In this document: one piece after another, positions 22,218 through 29,283 of the stretch
How positions within the stretch are numbered: position 1 is the stretch's first letter
How the letters are laid out: each line of letters begins with the position of its first letter
Virus record (IMG/VR): IMGVR_UViG_3300041583_000188
Span: 1-33,638 of that record
From: a virus
Length of the DNA stretch: 33,638 nt
Strand: one strand, 5' to 3'
Notes under the pieces: generated by a model
Databases searched by the model: none
What the model saw: only the letters and a program-made list of their open reading frames with translations
What the model was told of the DNA's origin: nothing
Position numbers and translations under genes: made by a program

Positions 22218-23456
22218 ATGTTCTTTGATGCCCGTGCGGCCAAGCTGCTGACGCCTGGGTCACACCTTGTGATTCCCGGTTGCCCCGGCCTGCGCCTGGT
22301 GGCCACTGCGACCACGCGCGCCTGGGTGTACCGATTCAAAGATTCAGCCGGGCTGATGAAGCAAACCAAGATCGGCCTGTGGCCCGCGATGCCAGCAGCC
22401 AGCGCGGCGGCAAAGTGGCAGGCGCTTCGGGATGCGCGGGCCAGCGGTGAAGACGTGCAGGCGATCCAGCGGCCAAAGCCTACGCCCAAAACCTACGCTG
22501 TGGCCGACTTGGTGAACGACTACATCACCGGCCATGTGCGCGAGCGCCGGGGGGAAGCGGGCGCACTGGCGTCAGAGCGGGCGCTGTTGCGGTTTCTGGC
22601 CGAGTCGCATGTGCTGGCCCGCAAGCAAGCGGCAAGCGTCACCAGGGCCGACTGCTTCGATGCGCTGGACGCACGCAAGGCCACGCCCACGGCTGCGATG
22701 CACCTACGCGCCCTGCTGGGTGCCGCGTGGGATTACGCGCTCGACTCAGGCCGGTTGACCGAGGCGCCAAACTGGTGGCGGCTGGTCATGCGTGGCAGGC
22801 TCAAAAGCAAAGGCAAGATCGTTGGTGGTGTGCACCTCGGCACGGCCAAGCGTGTGCTGACGATTGCCGAGGTGCGCGAGCTGCTGGCGTGGTTGCCGAA
22901 CATGCACAGCCTGGGGCGCGACGTGACGCTGCTTTACCTGATGACGTGCTGCCGGGGTGGCGAGATTGTCAGGATGCGCCCGGAACACATCAAGCGCGAG
23001 GGCGCGGTGTGGTGGTGGACCATCCCGGCGTCGCTCACGAAAAACGCGGGCAACCCGAGGGCGGTGGATCACCGGGTGCCGCTGCTGGGCAGGGCGCTGG
23101 AGGTGGTGCAGCGCCGCGTGGGTGGCGTGGGTGAATCGGGCTGGCTATTCTGGACTGAGCGCGGCGGTCAGTACACGCAGAACGATTTCAGCACCTACCT
23201 TTACAGCCTGCACCCGGACAGCGCAAAGTCACGGGCGCGGCAAGGCGAGGGGCTGGCCTTGCCGGTGCTGGGCTGGACGGCCCACGATCTGCGCCGCACC
23301 GGGCGCACACTGCTGGCAGAGATGGGGTGCCCGCAGGAAGTGGCCGAAGCGATCCTGGGGCACCTGCCCAGCGTGATAGTTGGGACGTACAACCGCAGCT
23401 CCTACGATGCGCAGCGGGTGGAGTGGCTGGGGCGGCTCAGTCAGGCGCTGGGGTAG
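22218..23456 (+). CDS. int: Tyrosine integrase (site-specific recombinase)
   Basis: A 412-residue integrase. The N terminus (LLTPGSHLVIPGCPGLRLVATATTRAWVYRFKDSAG...IGLWPAM) resembles the DUF4102-type arm-binding domain of P4-like integrases. A SAM-like core-binding domain spans about 90-185. The catalytic set is R246 (CCRGGEIVRM), K275 (SLTKNAG), H356 and R359 (WTAHDLRRTGR), H382 (ILGHLPS) and the nucleophile Y391 (VGTYNRSS). It integrates the phage at the matching host tRNA and, with a directionality factor, excises it. The attP-like region lies just upstream. Its 3' end overlaps the convergent FtsK-gamma-like gene by 20 bp. Confidence 0.95.
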   Translation: MFFDARAAKLLTPGSHLVIPGCPGLRLVATATTRAWVYRFKDSAGLMKQTKIGLWPAMPAASAAAKWQALRDARASGEDVQAIQRPKPTPKTYAVADLVNDYITGHVRERRGEAGALASERALLRFLAESHVLARKQAASVTRADCFDALDARKATPTAAMHLRALLGAAWDYALDSGRLTEAPNWWRLVMRGRLKSKGKIVGGVHLGTAKRVLTIAEVRELLAWLPNMHSLGRDVTLLYLMTCCRGGEIVRMRPEHIKREGAVWWWTIPASLTKNAGNPRAVDHRVPLLGRALEVVQRRVGGVGESGWLFWTERGGQYTQNDFSTYLYSLHPDSAKSRARQGEGLALPVLGWTAHDLRRTGRTLLAEMGCPQEVAEAILGHLPSVIVGTYNRSSYDAQRVEWLGRLSQALG

Positions 23457-23655
23457 GCGATCGCCTGATCGACCAGCAAACACCAGTAGCCTTGCTATAG
23501 GTCATGGTCACCACCCCATTTTCAATCAAGTCGTCCATGATTCTTGATGCGCGGTTGTAGCCGATCATGAAGGTGCGCTGAATCATAGAAATGCAGATTC
23601 GTTCCGGGTTTGCGCGCACCAAAGATTCCGCCTCGGTATAGAGATCATCAATCAT
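23437..23655 (-). CDS. Stand-alone FtsK-gamma-like winged-helix protein
   Basis: A 72-residue protein that is essentially one FtsK gamma domain: LYTEAESLVRANPERICISMIQRTFMIGYNRASRIMDDLIENGVV covers the family's signature, including the QR-x-F-x-IGYNRA-x-RI recognition helix. In cellular FtsK this domain reads KOPS sites and activates XerD at dif. Here the motor and membrane parts are absent. It is the last gene of the leftward operon, 2 nt after the excisionase-like gene and convergent with int. It may act as a DNA-binding accessory in recombination, or target host XerCD/FtsK; that is inference. The longer in-frame extension upstream lies within the excisionase-like gene and is not used. Confidence 0.85.
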   Translation of the reverse strand: MIDDLYTEAESLVRANPERICISMIQRTFMIGYNRASRIMDDLIENGVVTMTYSKATGVCWSIRRSPTPAPD

Positions 23656-23657
23656 GC

Positions 23658-23912
23658 TCACGCTGCCACCCGACCTTTCCGCCCAAACCCTGAGCCAGCA
23701 GGCGGCGCAAGGTCTGACGCGGGCCGGGTCGCCACATACTCGCGCAGATTCGCCATCGTGTATCGCGCATTGCGAGCGCCGACAAGGATCGGCTTCAGCA
23801 GCGGCTCGGTGCGGGTCAGCGCCTGGAATGTGGACGCGGACACGTCCAGCATCTGCGCGGCCTTGTCTTGAGCCACGCACAGCGGTTCGATTCTGATGAT
23901 GTGGTCGCTCAT
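23658..23912 (-). CDS. Excisionase/AlpA-like DNA-binding protein
   Basis: An 84-residue protein with a MerR/AlpA-type winged helix: LCVAQDKAAQMLDVSASTFQALTRTEPLLKPILVGARNARYTMANLREYVATR. The order is helix-turn-helix, a short wing with RNARY, then a final helix, as in phage excisionases and AlpA regulators. The C-terminal tail is Gly/Arg-rich and could add contacts. It is the best candidate for the recombination directionality factor working with int. The ATG overlaps the upstream stop. Confidence 0.8.
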   Translation of the reverse strand: MSDHIIRIEPLCVAQDKAAQMLDVSASTFQALTRTEPLLKPILVGARNARYTMANLREYVATRPASDLAPPAGSGFGRKGRVAA

Positions 23913-24112
23913 GGTTTTTCCTCTGGGTCAAATGTTGGAAGCTCGCGCCAGTGTGTCCAGTGGTCCGCAGCACGGTAATTGCTGTACGTCGCCACGCCTG
24001 ATGGCCTGTGAATGAGTTGCAGCTTGACGCCGCCTGGGGGCTTTTGGTGAATTGGAATCCAGTGATAATTCCGGTCCACTGCTGCTGTTTTGCTGCTGTT
24101 GATCGCGGTCAT
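23909..24112 (-). CDS. DUF551-like small protein
   Basis: A 67-residue protein with WIPIHQKPPGG near the start and HWTHWRELP near the end, the two landmarks of the DUF551 family of short phage proteins (WIP...P and THWMPLP). No function is known for that family. It is coupled to both neighbours by ATGA overlaps. The start at 24112 is chosen over the longer frame because it matches the end of the upstream gene. Confidence 0.65.
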   Translation of the reverse strand: MTAINSSKTAAVDRNYHWIPIHQKPPGGVKLQLIHRPSGVATYSNYRAADHWTHWRELPTFDPEEKP

Positions 24113-24285
24113 GGTGTTTTGAAAATCGGGATGTACTGACAGCTCACACCACGCACCACGGCTGTATTTGCCGGGGTGCGCTCGCCCCAAGTCTGATCCG
24201 GATGACCCACCCAGCGGGCGCAATCGCAGCACAGATCATCGTGGGCTACCGGGTGGCAGCGGCTTATGTCATGGGGCAGCGTCAT
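24109..24285 (-). CDS. Small Cys/His-rich protein, 58 aa
   Basis: A 58-residue protein with CHPVAHDDLCCDCARWVG in its first third, then a Cys near the end (VSCQYIPIF). The Cys/His cluster could bind zinc. ATGA overlaps on both sides fix the boundaries at 24285 and 24109. No family is recognised; similar mini zinc proteins are common in phage early operons. Confidence 0.6.
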   Translation of the reverse strand: MTLPHDISRCHPVAHDDLCCDCARWVGHPDQTWGERTPANTAVVRGVSCQYIPIFKTP

Positions 24286-24653
24286 GGCTTTTCCTTTGCA
24301 AAAGCCCGCTCCCACTCGCGGGCTGAAAAAATCATTAGCGCCCGCTTGTTTGCATCCATCAATCCGAAACTGTGATCGCGAGAAAGGCAAGCGCTGTTGA
24401 TCTGAGCATCACTTAGCGGCTGCTGTCCGCTGGCAATCTGCGCCCACCCTTCGCGCTGCTGCTGCTTGAGCACAATAACTGCGCTGCTGGCTGTCTCAAG
24501 GGATGCTGTTAGCTGGGCGGTCTGCGCCTCAAGATCAGCGATGCGCTTTTGCAGCGGTTCAATTGCTTGATTAACGTGATTAACTATTACTCTTTGCTCA
24601 CGCGGGCTCCACTGCATTGTGTGTTCTGGGTGGGGCGGCAGTTCGTATTGCAT
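24282..24653 (-). CDS. Coiled-coil hypothetical protein
   Basis: A 123-residue protein with a heptad-like coil in its middle (EPLQKRIADLEAQTAQLTASLETASSAVIVLKQQ) and a helical end (ANKRALMIFSAREWERAFAKE). It starts MQYELPPHPEHTMQWSPREQR. The start at 24653 is preceded by GGAGAA at ideal spacing. An alternative ATG at 24722 overlaps the Gp157-like stop but has no good ribosome-binding site and would add 23 residues. No known family. Confidence 0.7.
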   Translation of the reverse strand: MQYELPPHPEHTMQWSPREQRVIVNHVNQAIEPLQKRIADLEAQTAQLTASLETASSAVIVLKQQQREGWAQIASGQQPLSDAQINSACLSRDHSFGLMDANKRALMIFSAREWERAFAKEKP

Positions 24654-24718
24654 ATCAATTCTCCGATTTAGATCTGATGCAGGGATGAATTCCCCGCTGT
24701 CAAGGCAAAGCCCTGGGG

Positions 24719-25213
24719 TCATTTGATCGTCAATCTGTCACGTCGCACAATGCGCGCGCCAGCCACGGGCTCGCCTGCCAAAATCGCGGCTTTGATCTTT
24801 GCTTTGCTCAGTCCTGGCGGGCGTGGGTCAAGGCACAGCTCGGGCGGGAATTCCACGCCGTCTTCGATTTCCACCGATTCGTCCCGGCCAATGTGAAGCG
24901 TAGCGGCGGCCAAGCCATCGGCACTTACTTTGCTGATGCCAGCATTGCGCATACAGTCGGACATGTAAGCCCGGAATCCATCCAGTCGGGCTTTGCGGGT
25001 GGCGACTTGTTTGTGCATCGCCGCAAGCATCTTTTCTGATGCGTCAATCAGCGCGGTCTCTTCCAGCGCGTAGGCCACACAGGCCCCGCCCTTGCTTGCG
25101 AACAGCTCGCGGCTGCTGGTGTAGGCGTCGGTGTATTCGCCGGTCTCTGGGTCAACGGTCGAGAGGGCTTCGCGCACCGCTTGCGCGGCATCAAAAAGGG
25201 TTATGGCTGTCAT
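24719..25213 (-). CDS. Siphovirus Gp157-family protein
   Basis: A 164-residue protein matching the Gp157 family: a long helical N-terminal half, with the RLDGFRAYMSDCMRNAGISKV region around 85-105, then IGRDESVEIEDGVEFPPELC and a C-terminal PGLSKAKIKAAILAGEPVAGARIVRRDRLTIK. The family's namesake was linked to phage resistance in streptococci, but its role is unclear. It is usually found, as here, next to SSB and recombinase genes, so a replication/recombination role is likely. Confidence 0.85.
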   Translation of the reverse strand: MTAITLFDAAQAVREALSTVDPETGEYTDAYTSSRELFASKGGACVAYALEETALIDASEKMLAAMHKQVATRKARLDGFRAYMSDCMRNAGISKVSADGLAAATLHIGRDESVEIEDGVEFPPELCLDPRPPGLSKAKIKAAILAGEPVAGARIVRRDRLTIK

Positions 25214-25225
25214 GGTGTTGGCCGA

Positions 25226-25861
25226 TCAGAAAGGGATTGAGTCGTCGAGGTCATCGAATGCGCCCGGCGTTGATGCACCGCCCTGTGCTGGCGCTGCCGA
25301 CTGAGGCGCGCGGCGGGTTTTAAGAGGACGGTGATGCAGGCGAGCGACCATCTTTTCCAGCAGCACAGGCGAGGTCTTGCGGTCCAGAATCTCGCTTGCC
25401 GTCAGTTCGGTGTCGGCTTGAAAACAGCCCGACAAGACCATGCGGTTGACCACCGACCCATCGGCCTTTTCGTATTCCTCGGTCTCCAGCAGCAGGCCAA
25501 TGGGTTTCCCGCACAGGTCAGGGAAGATTGAGCCTTCACGGGTGGATTCCTGTTTCGTGTCGAAGTCGTAGAAGCCAACAGTCCCAACCTGCGGCTTGAT
25601 GTCGCGCAGCTTCATGCAGGCCATCAATGCCATCAGCATGTCAAAGCCCATGATCCTTGTTCCGTCCGCTTTGAGCGTGTAGATGCTCAAGCGGGCTTTC
25701 TGTCCCGATGCGGCTTCAAATTCCAGGGCAATGCCCCGCGTACCGCTTTTCGCGGTGATGTCTTCGGCCTGGGTGAACTTGCCGGTGTATTTGCCGATCT
25801 CTTTGATCTGGTTGCCGGTGCTGTCGGCTTTGCGTGCGGATTGTGTGTCGAGTGCGTACAT
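25226..25861 (-). CDS. Single-stranded DNA-binding-like protein
   Basis: A 211-residue protein with a beta-rich core (about 15-150), a flexible Ala/Pro/Gly stretch, and an acidic tail ending DDLDDSIPF. That tail is the hallmark of SSB proteins, whose last residues recruit partner enzymes. The core does not resemble E. coli SSB closely; it looks like phage-specific SSB-like families. It sits between the Sak4-like ATPase and the Gp157-like gene, which supports a role in replication or annealing. Confidence 0.78.
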   Translation of the reverse strand: MYALDTQSARKADSTGNQIKEIGKYTGKFTQAEDITAKSGTRGIALEFEAASGQKARLSIYTLKADGTRIMGFDMLMALMACMKLRDIKPQVGTVGFYDFDTKQESTREGSIFPDLCGKPIGLLLETEEYEKADGSVVNRMVLSGCFQADTELTASEILDRKTSPVLLEKMVARLHHRPLKTRRAPQSAAPAQGGASTPGAFDDLDDSIPF

Positions 25862-25878
25862 GGTGCTTTTCCTTGTGT

Positions 25879-26529
25879 TTAAGCAGTGGTGGCGGGGTGG
25901 TAATACTCGGATATGGCTGCATCAATTACAGCCAGGTCGTTGTCGATGTGAAGGTCTGCGAACATGCCCAGCGGTGACTTGGTGCAATCGTTGCCGTTGG
26001 TCTGGGTGCTGAATTTGTAGTTGCCGTTGATAACTTCGGTTCGCAGAACGATGGTGAAAAAACCTTCTGGCACAAGCGTTTGATCGACCATCTTGCCAAC
26101 CGTCTTCATGCGAACAGCGCCGAATTCGTCGGTTTGTGTGTGAGCCAACAGGTACACCCGGCGATGCGGCGCAAGGTCGCCAGCGGCTCGAAAAATGTTC
26201 CATGCGCTCTTGGCGATATCGGTGAACTTCTCATAGCCCTTGTCTGCGCTGCGGGACATCAGAGAATTCACCATGACGGCCTGGTAATCGTCAATCACCA
26301 CAACTTCATGGGGTGACGAACGCATGAGTTTTTCGATCAGCGCCGGGTCGTCGGTCTGAATGACGTTGCCCACGTCCTTGAGCTCGGCGCGGGTTTTCCA
26401 CCCGGTAGCTCGAAAAGGCAGTGGTTTTTTGATGCACTGGATCAGCAGGGTTTTCGCTGGGTCCAAGTTGCGAAGGCTGGTGGACTTGCCTGACCCGCTG
26501 TTTCCGAGAATGAGAGTTGCAATGCTCAC
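25879..26529 (-). CDS. Sak4-like P-loop recombination ATPase
   Basis: A 216-residue RecA-core ATPase. Walker A is GNSGSGKST (9-17), and the Walker B-like strand EVVVIDDYQAV lies at about 75-85. A sensor-like LLAHTQTDE follows around 127-135. Such short proteins are called Sak4 or AAA_24 in phages and assist single-strand annealing or recombination with an SSB, here the next gene. The start is GTG. The 68 bp upstream of it carry no gene. Confidence 0.82.
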   Translation of the reverse strand: MSIATLILGNSGSGKSTSLRNLDPAKTLLIQCIKKPLPFRATGWKTRAELKDVGNVIQTDDPALIEKLMRSSPHEVVVIDDYQAVMVNSLMSRSADKGYEKFTDIAKSAWNIFRAAGDLAPHRRVYLLAHTQTDEFGAVRMKTVGKMVDQTLVPEGFFTIVLRTEVINGNYKFSTQTNGNDCTKSPLGMFADLHIDNDLAVIDAAISEYYHPATTA

Positions 26530-26597
26530 GATGTGCTTTCGATTGTGTTGATGTGGTCTTTTGCTGGCTTGGTTTGGGTGCCGATGAACCCATGATT

Positions 26598-26750
26598 TCA
26601 GTTGAAGGGGTCAGCCATTCGCTTGACGCGCTGCTGCTGCTTCAATTCGCGCCAGAATGCGCGCCATGCTGCCCTGAATGCCTTCCTGATGGGCGCTGGT
26701 GGGCGGGGTGTGCGGCCTTCGTATGGCCAGTACGCGTCTTTTGTTCTCAT
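26598..26750 (-). CDS. Small basic protein, 50 aa
   Basis: A 50-codon frame 7 nt after the stop of the upstream gene. The product is Arg/Lys/Trp-rich (PIRKAFRAAWRAFWRELKQQQRVKR) and would form a basic amphipathic helix. The first 20 residues are Pro-rich. DNA or RNA binding is possible; no family is recognised. Only a weak ribosome-binding site (GAGAAC) is seen. Confidence 0.5.
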   Translation of the reverse strand: MRTKDAYWPYEGRTPRPPAPIRKAFRAAWRAFWRELKQQQRVKRMADPFN

Positions 26751-26757
26751 GTTGTTC

Positions 26758-27093
26758 TCAGGGTTGGTTAAAAATGGTGATGGCGATTGCCACCGTCACG
26801 GCTGCGCCAACAAGCGCGAGCGATACCAGCGCATAGGCCAGCATCCGCATCGCGCTCATTGCGTCGTCAGACTCCTGCTCGTCATACATGCGGCTGACAA
26901 AGGCATCGGGCAACATGTTGTCGGTATTGACCAGCTCAATCACCGGAGCAGCCGCCTGAATCACCGGAGCAACCTGCTCAATCACCGGAGCGTGTGCCTT
27001 GCGCACTGCGCTCATGTGCTGGCCAGCGCTGCGGTTGATGGACTCGTTCATGTGGTGCATGGCGCGCTCGCACGCCCTTTCGATTGGCGTCAT
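26758..27093 (-). CDS. Tail-anchored small membrane protein with APVI repeats
   Basis: A 111-residue protein. The N-terminal half is soluble and His/Met-rich. Residues about 52-70 repeat the motif APVI three times (AHAPVIEQVAPVIQAAAPVIELV), matching three copies of AATCACCGGAGC on the plus strand between 26938 and 26990. The C-terminal 22 residues are a membrane helix (LAYALVSLALVGAAVTVAIAI) ending just before the stop. It is coupled to another tail-anchored protein upstream. A role at the inner membrane, such as exclusion of other phages, is a guess. Confidence 0.65.
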   Translation of the reverse strand: MTPIERACERAMHHMNESINRSAGQHMSAVRKAHAPVIEQVAPVIQAAAPVIELVNTDNMLPDAFVSRMYDEQESDDAMSAMRMLAYALVSLALVGAAVTVAIAITIFNQP

Positions 27094-27266
27094 GGCAGAT
27101 GCCTCCATGCAGCCAGGCCGATCAACACCAGCGCAGCAATGACGCATCCGATTACGACGATGCGGTCGGTGGGGTGCATCGGCTCAACTGGCTCAGTGAT
27201 GTGCTTGCTGGCGTGCGGCCCGAAAGCTTCGTCCAGCGTTCGCGCGAAACGGTCTTGGTGTTTCAT
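27090..27266 (-). CDS. Small tail-anchored membrane protein, 57 aa
   Basis: A 57-residue protein with a soluble charged first half and one C-terminal membrane helix (RIVVIGCVIAALVLIGLAAW), leaving only three or four residues beyond it. AGGAG precedes the ATG, and both ends overlap neighbours by ATGA. It resembles its downstream neighbour in plan, so the two may act as a pair. Function unknown. Confidence 0.68.
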   Translation of the reverse strand: MKHQDRFARTLDEAFGPHASKHITEPVEPMHPTDRIVVIGCVIAALVLIGLAAWRHLP

Positions 27267-27634
27267 GGCTGCACTCCTGTTGCTTTGGTAATGGCTGCGC
27301 GGGCTTTCTTTTGTGCGTCGGAAATCGGTTGTCCGTAGCGCCTTTGCCGATCTGTCGCCGCGTCAAGCTCTTTCAGCGCAGCCAGCAGTTCAGGAAAGCA
27401 ATCAGCGCGACGTTTTTGCTCTGCTTGCGCTGCTGATTTGGCTTTGCTGGCCTCCTCCTGAGCATCCCATTTGGCTTGCAAGTCAGCCGTTCTGGCGGCG
27501 CTTTTGGCTTTGATGGTCGGCGGGTGATGGGTCTTGCAAAACCACTTGCCTTCATGCTCATGCGCTGCGTTTTTGCTGCACTGGTTGTTGACGTAGCCTC
27601 CAAAAATCAGCACTTCGCACTTGTGCGCGCTCAT
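27263..27634 (-). CDS. Coiled-coil protein with N-terminal zinc-like motif
   Basis: A 123-residue protein. The start carries Cys/His residues in the order CEVLIFGGYVNNQC, HEHEGKWFCKTHH, which could hold one zinc. A Lys/Ala-rich helix follows (RTADLQAKWDAQEEASKAKSAAQAEQKRR). The C terminus (ELLAALKELDAATDRQRRYGQPISDAQKKARAAI) is a pattern frequent in short phage proteins. The start at 27634 overlaps the upstream stop; the longer frame would overlap that gene and is rejected. Function unknown. Confidence 0.65.
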   Translation of the reverse strand: MSAHKCEVLIFGGYVNNQCSKNAAHEHEGKWFCKTHHPPTIKAKSAARTADLQAKWDAQEEASKAKSAAQAEQKRRADCFPELLAALKELDAATDRQRRYGQPISDAQKKARAAITKATGVQP

Positions 27635-27861
27635 GCTGCCATCCGCTGAATCTGCGGCTGCGGCGCACCGTGACCGCGAGCACCCGGCGTGTTCATCCAC
27701 ACCACGCCGTCTGGGTCGATCTGGCGCTGCATCTTGTGCAGCTTGCGCAGGGCTTCTTCGCCACGCTGGTAAACAGCGTAGTCGTCGCTGAACTGGTACT
27801 GCCAGTCCATCGCCTTGAGCGCCTGTCCGTAGGCGGCCAGCTTGCTGATGGGGTTGCTCAT
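27631..27861 (-). CDS. First gene of the leftward operon, 76 aa
   Basis: A 76-residue soluble protein with a helical core (LAAYGQALKAMDWQYQFSDDYAVYQRGEEALRKLHKMQRQIDPDG). GGAG lies 9 nt before the ATG. It is the promoter-proximal gene of the leftward early operon, the place lambdoid phages use for early regulators such as antiterminators, but I see no Arg-rich N-type motif. Function unknown. Confidence 0.65.
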   Translation of the reverse strand: MSNPISKLAAYGQALKAMDWQYQFSDDYAVYQRGEEALRKLHKMQRQIDPDGVVWMNTPGARGHGAPQPQIQRMAA

Positions 27862-27908
27862 GTTGCTGCTCCAGTTGTTGCTGCTGAGAAATTCAGCGGC
27901 ATGGAAGT

Positions 27909-27989
27909 AATGTAGCACGGCCTGTATCACAGGCGCAAGGAATATTTGATAAATATTTTTCTACAGCGGCTCATATACCGTGCTACAGT
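27909..27989. promoter_or_regulatory. Divergent early promoters with symmetric operators
   Basis: CCGTGCTACA occurs at 27978-27987 and, inverted, at 27911-27920. Each copy contains an extended -10: TGcTACAGT (plus, hexamer 27984-27989) and TGcTACATT (minus, 27914-27909). A second palindrome, CCTGT-atc-ACAGG, lies at 27921-27933, and CCGTG...CACGG pairs around the right copy (27978-27994). The layout suggests one repressor binding both promoters. The AT-rich centre is 27940-27960. Confidence 0.6.
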
Positions 27990-27995
27990 CACGGC

Positions 27996-28145
27996 ATGAC
28001 AAAAAAAGACACTCCAACGAAACCGGGATCCGTTCGCTTGCCGAACGCGCACTGGACCATGCTGCGCGCACTTATGCAGCTTCAAGGAAGGGGGTGGCTT
28101 GAGAAAGCCGTTGACCGAGAGCACAAGCTGCGCTTCCCTAAATGA
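27996..28145 (+). CDS. Small RHH-like putative regulator, 49 aa
   Basis: A 49-codon gene directly downstream of the rightward promoter. The segment VRLPNAHWTMLRALMQLQGRGWLEKAVDRE has the strand-helix-helix shape of Arc/CopG-type ribbon-helix-helix DNA-binding proteins. Its ATG lies about 7 nt after the -10, so the mRNA may be leaderless, as lambda cI mRNA is. By position it is a good candidate for a Cro-like or repressor function. Its stop overlaps the next start. The fold call is tentative. Confidence 0.6.
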   Translation: MTKKDTPTKPGSVRLPNAHWTMLRALMQLQGRGWLEKAVDREHKLRFPK

Positions 28146-28477
28146 GCAGCCTTGCCCAAGCCCACCCGGGCAATCCACGCAGCAACGAAGTGATGCCTGG
28201 CCTGTCAGCGCGCGCAAAGGCATTGCTCGCACCACGCCACCACCCGCAGTTCACTCGCGCCGTGCCTGCTGTTGACGCCGCGTTGTGCTGGCCCGGTACG
28301 TGGATCAAGCGCAGCACCAACAACGGATTCACGCGCCCGGCTGGGCCTTCGGTGATGGCGCCGACACGCACAGCCCGCGAGCTTGCTGCCGACGCATCAA
28401 AGCGCAGTGTTTTTTTGTCGAACGGAAAACCGCCGGCCAGGGTGCGCCCGCCGCGCAAGCCAAAAGCAAAGAGTTAA
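28142..28477 (+). CDS. Basic hypothetical protein in the switch region
   Basis: A 111-residue very basic protein without membrane segments. It has many Arg, Pro and Ala residues and ends KPPARVRPPRKPKAKS. No helix-turn-helix is evident. It starts at an ATGA overlap with the small regulator and is followed by an 86-bp gap that holds only a leftward terminator. A role as a nucleic-acid-binding regulator is possible from composition and position. No family is recognised. Confidence 0.55.
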   Translation: MSSLAQAHPGNPRSNEVMPGLSARAKALLAPRHHPQFTRAVPAVDAALCWPGTWIKRSTNNGFTRPAGPSVMAPTRTARELAADASKRSVFLSNGKPPARVRPPRKPKAKS

Positions 28478-28505
28478 CGGCGGTATGGCTGCGCCTGTTC
28501 AGCCA

Positions 28506-28542
28506 CAAAAAAGCCCGGCAGTGCTGTAACACGTACCGGGCT
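28506..28542 (-). terminator. Leftward intrinsic terminator between regulators
   Basis: AGCCCGG (28512-28518) pairs with CCGGGCT (28536-28542), with a GTG...CAC inner pair. On the minus strand the stem is followed by TTTTTTG, so it ends leftward transcription. No leftward gene lies upstream of it, so it may end a short antisense RNA to the next gene's start. Confidence 0.6.
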
Positions 28543-28563
28543 ATCTCAGAAAGCAAACGAAGT

Positions 28564-29283
28564 ATGACAGCCCTGATGACTTTTGGCAACAACAAAGTTG
28601 CCACCATGAGCAGCCTTGAACTGCTTGACGCAATCAACCAGGCCCGCGCTCAGTTCGGTGAGTCTGAGGTTCGGCGCAATGATTTTCTGTCAAGGTGTAA
28701 GGATGAACTGTTTGGCGAGCACTACGAAACTTTCGTAGTGACCAATGGCAACGGCACCGAGTCCGAAGTCGTCCAGATGACGCTCGATCAGTGCATGTAC
28801 GTGGCGATGCGCGAATCCAAGGGGGTCCGCCGCCAAGTGCAGGCAAAGCTGCGCGAAGCCCAGCAGCCCGCCATTGATCTGGAAAACCCTGAGCACCTGC
28901 GCGGCCTTCTGGTCACCTACGCCGAAAAGTCGATTGAGCTGAAAAGCCAGCTTGACCATGCCATCGCCACCAAGGCGCACATCAGCGACCGCAAGACGGC
29001 CACCGCGATGGCCACGGCATCAGCCAAGAGCCGCGAGAACACCAAGCTGCGCTCACGCATGGGTGAGGCCATCGAAAGCGCTTCGATCTTTGCCGTGGAG
29101 AACAAGACCAAAGGCAAGTTTGCATGGCGCCCGCTGCGCGACTACTGCAACGCCAGCGAGCTGCACATGGGAAATAGCTGGAACCCCGGCATGCAGATCA
29201 ATGTGAAGACCTACCCAGCCTCTGCTTGGTTGGCCGTGTACGGGGTTGACTTGGCTGATCTGTTCGGCGAGGTGGCCGCTTGA
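28564..29283 (+). CDS. Rha/antirepressor-like phage regulatory protein
   Basis: A 239-residue protein. The N-terminal domain (about 16-100: SLELLDAINQARAQFGESEVRRNDFLSRCKDELF ... MTLDQCMYVAMRESKGVRRQVQAKL) has the pattern of Rha/P22-antirepressor N-terminal domains (DNA- or partner-binding). A helical linker with many Lys/Ala follows, then a C-terminal domain (ENKTKGKFAWRPLRDYCNASEL ... VYGVDLADLFGEV). Rha proteins interfere with growth in hosts lacking IHF and antirepressors relieve repression; which applies here cannot be told. The stop overlaps the TTG start of the O-like gene. Confidence 0.75.
   Translation: MTALMTFGNNKVATMSSLELLDAINQARAQFGESEVRRNDFLSRCKDELFGEHYETFVVTNGNGTESEVVQMTLDQCMYVAMRESKGVRRQVQAKLREAQQPAIDLENPEHLRGLLVTYAEKSIELKSQLDHAIATKAHISDRKTATAMATASAKSRENTKLRSRMGEAIESASIFAVENKTKGKFAWRPLRDYCNASELHMGNSWNPGMQINVKTYPASAWLAVYGVDLADLFGEVAA

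Noticed and set aside
26602-27291. 229-codon plus-strand frame opposite the small membrane proteins
   Set aside because: It runs against a coupled leftward operon whose short genes have ribosome-binding sites and membrane helices. Its own product is His/Cys-rich noise.
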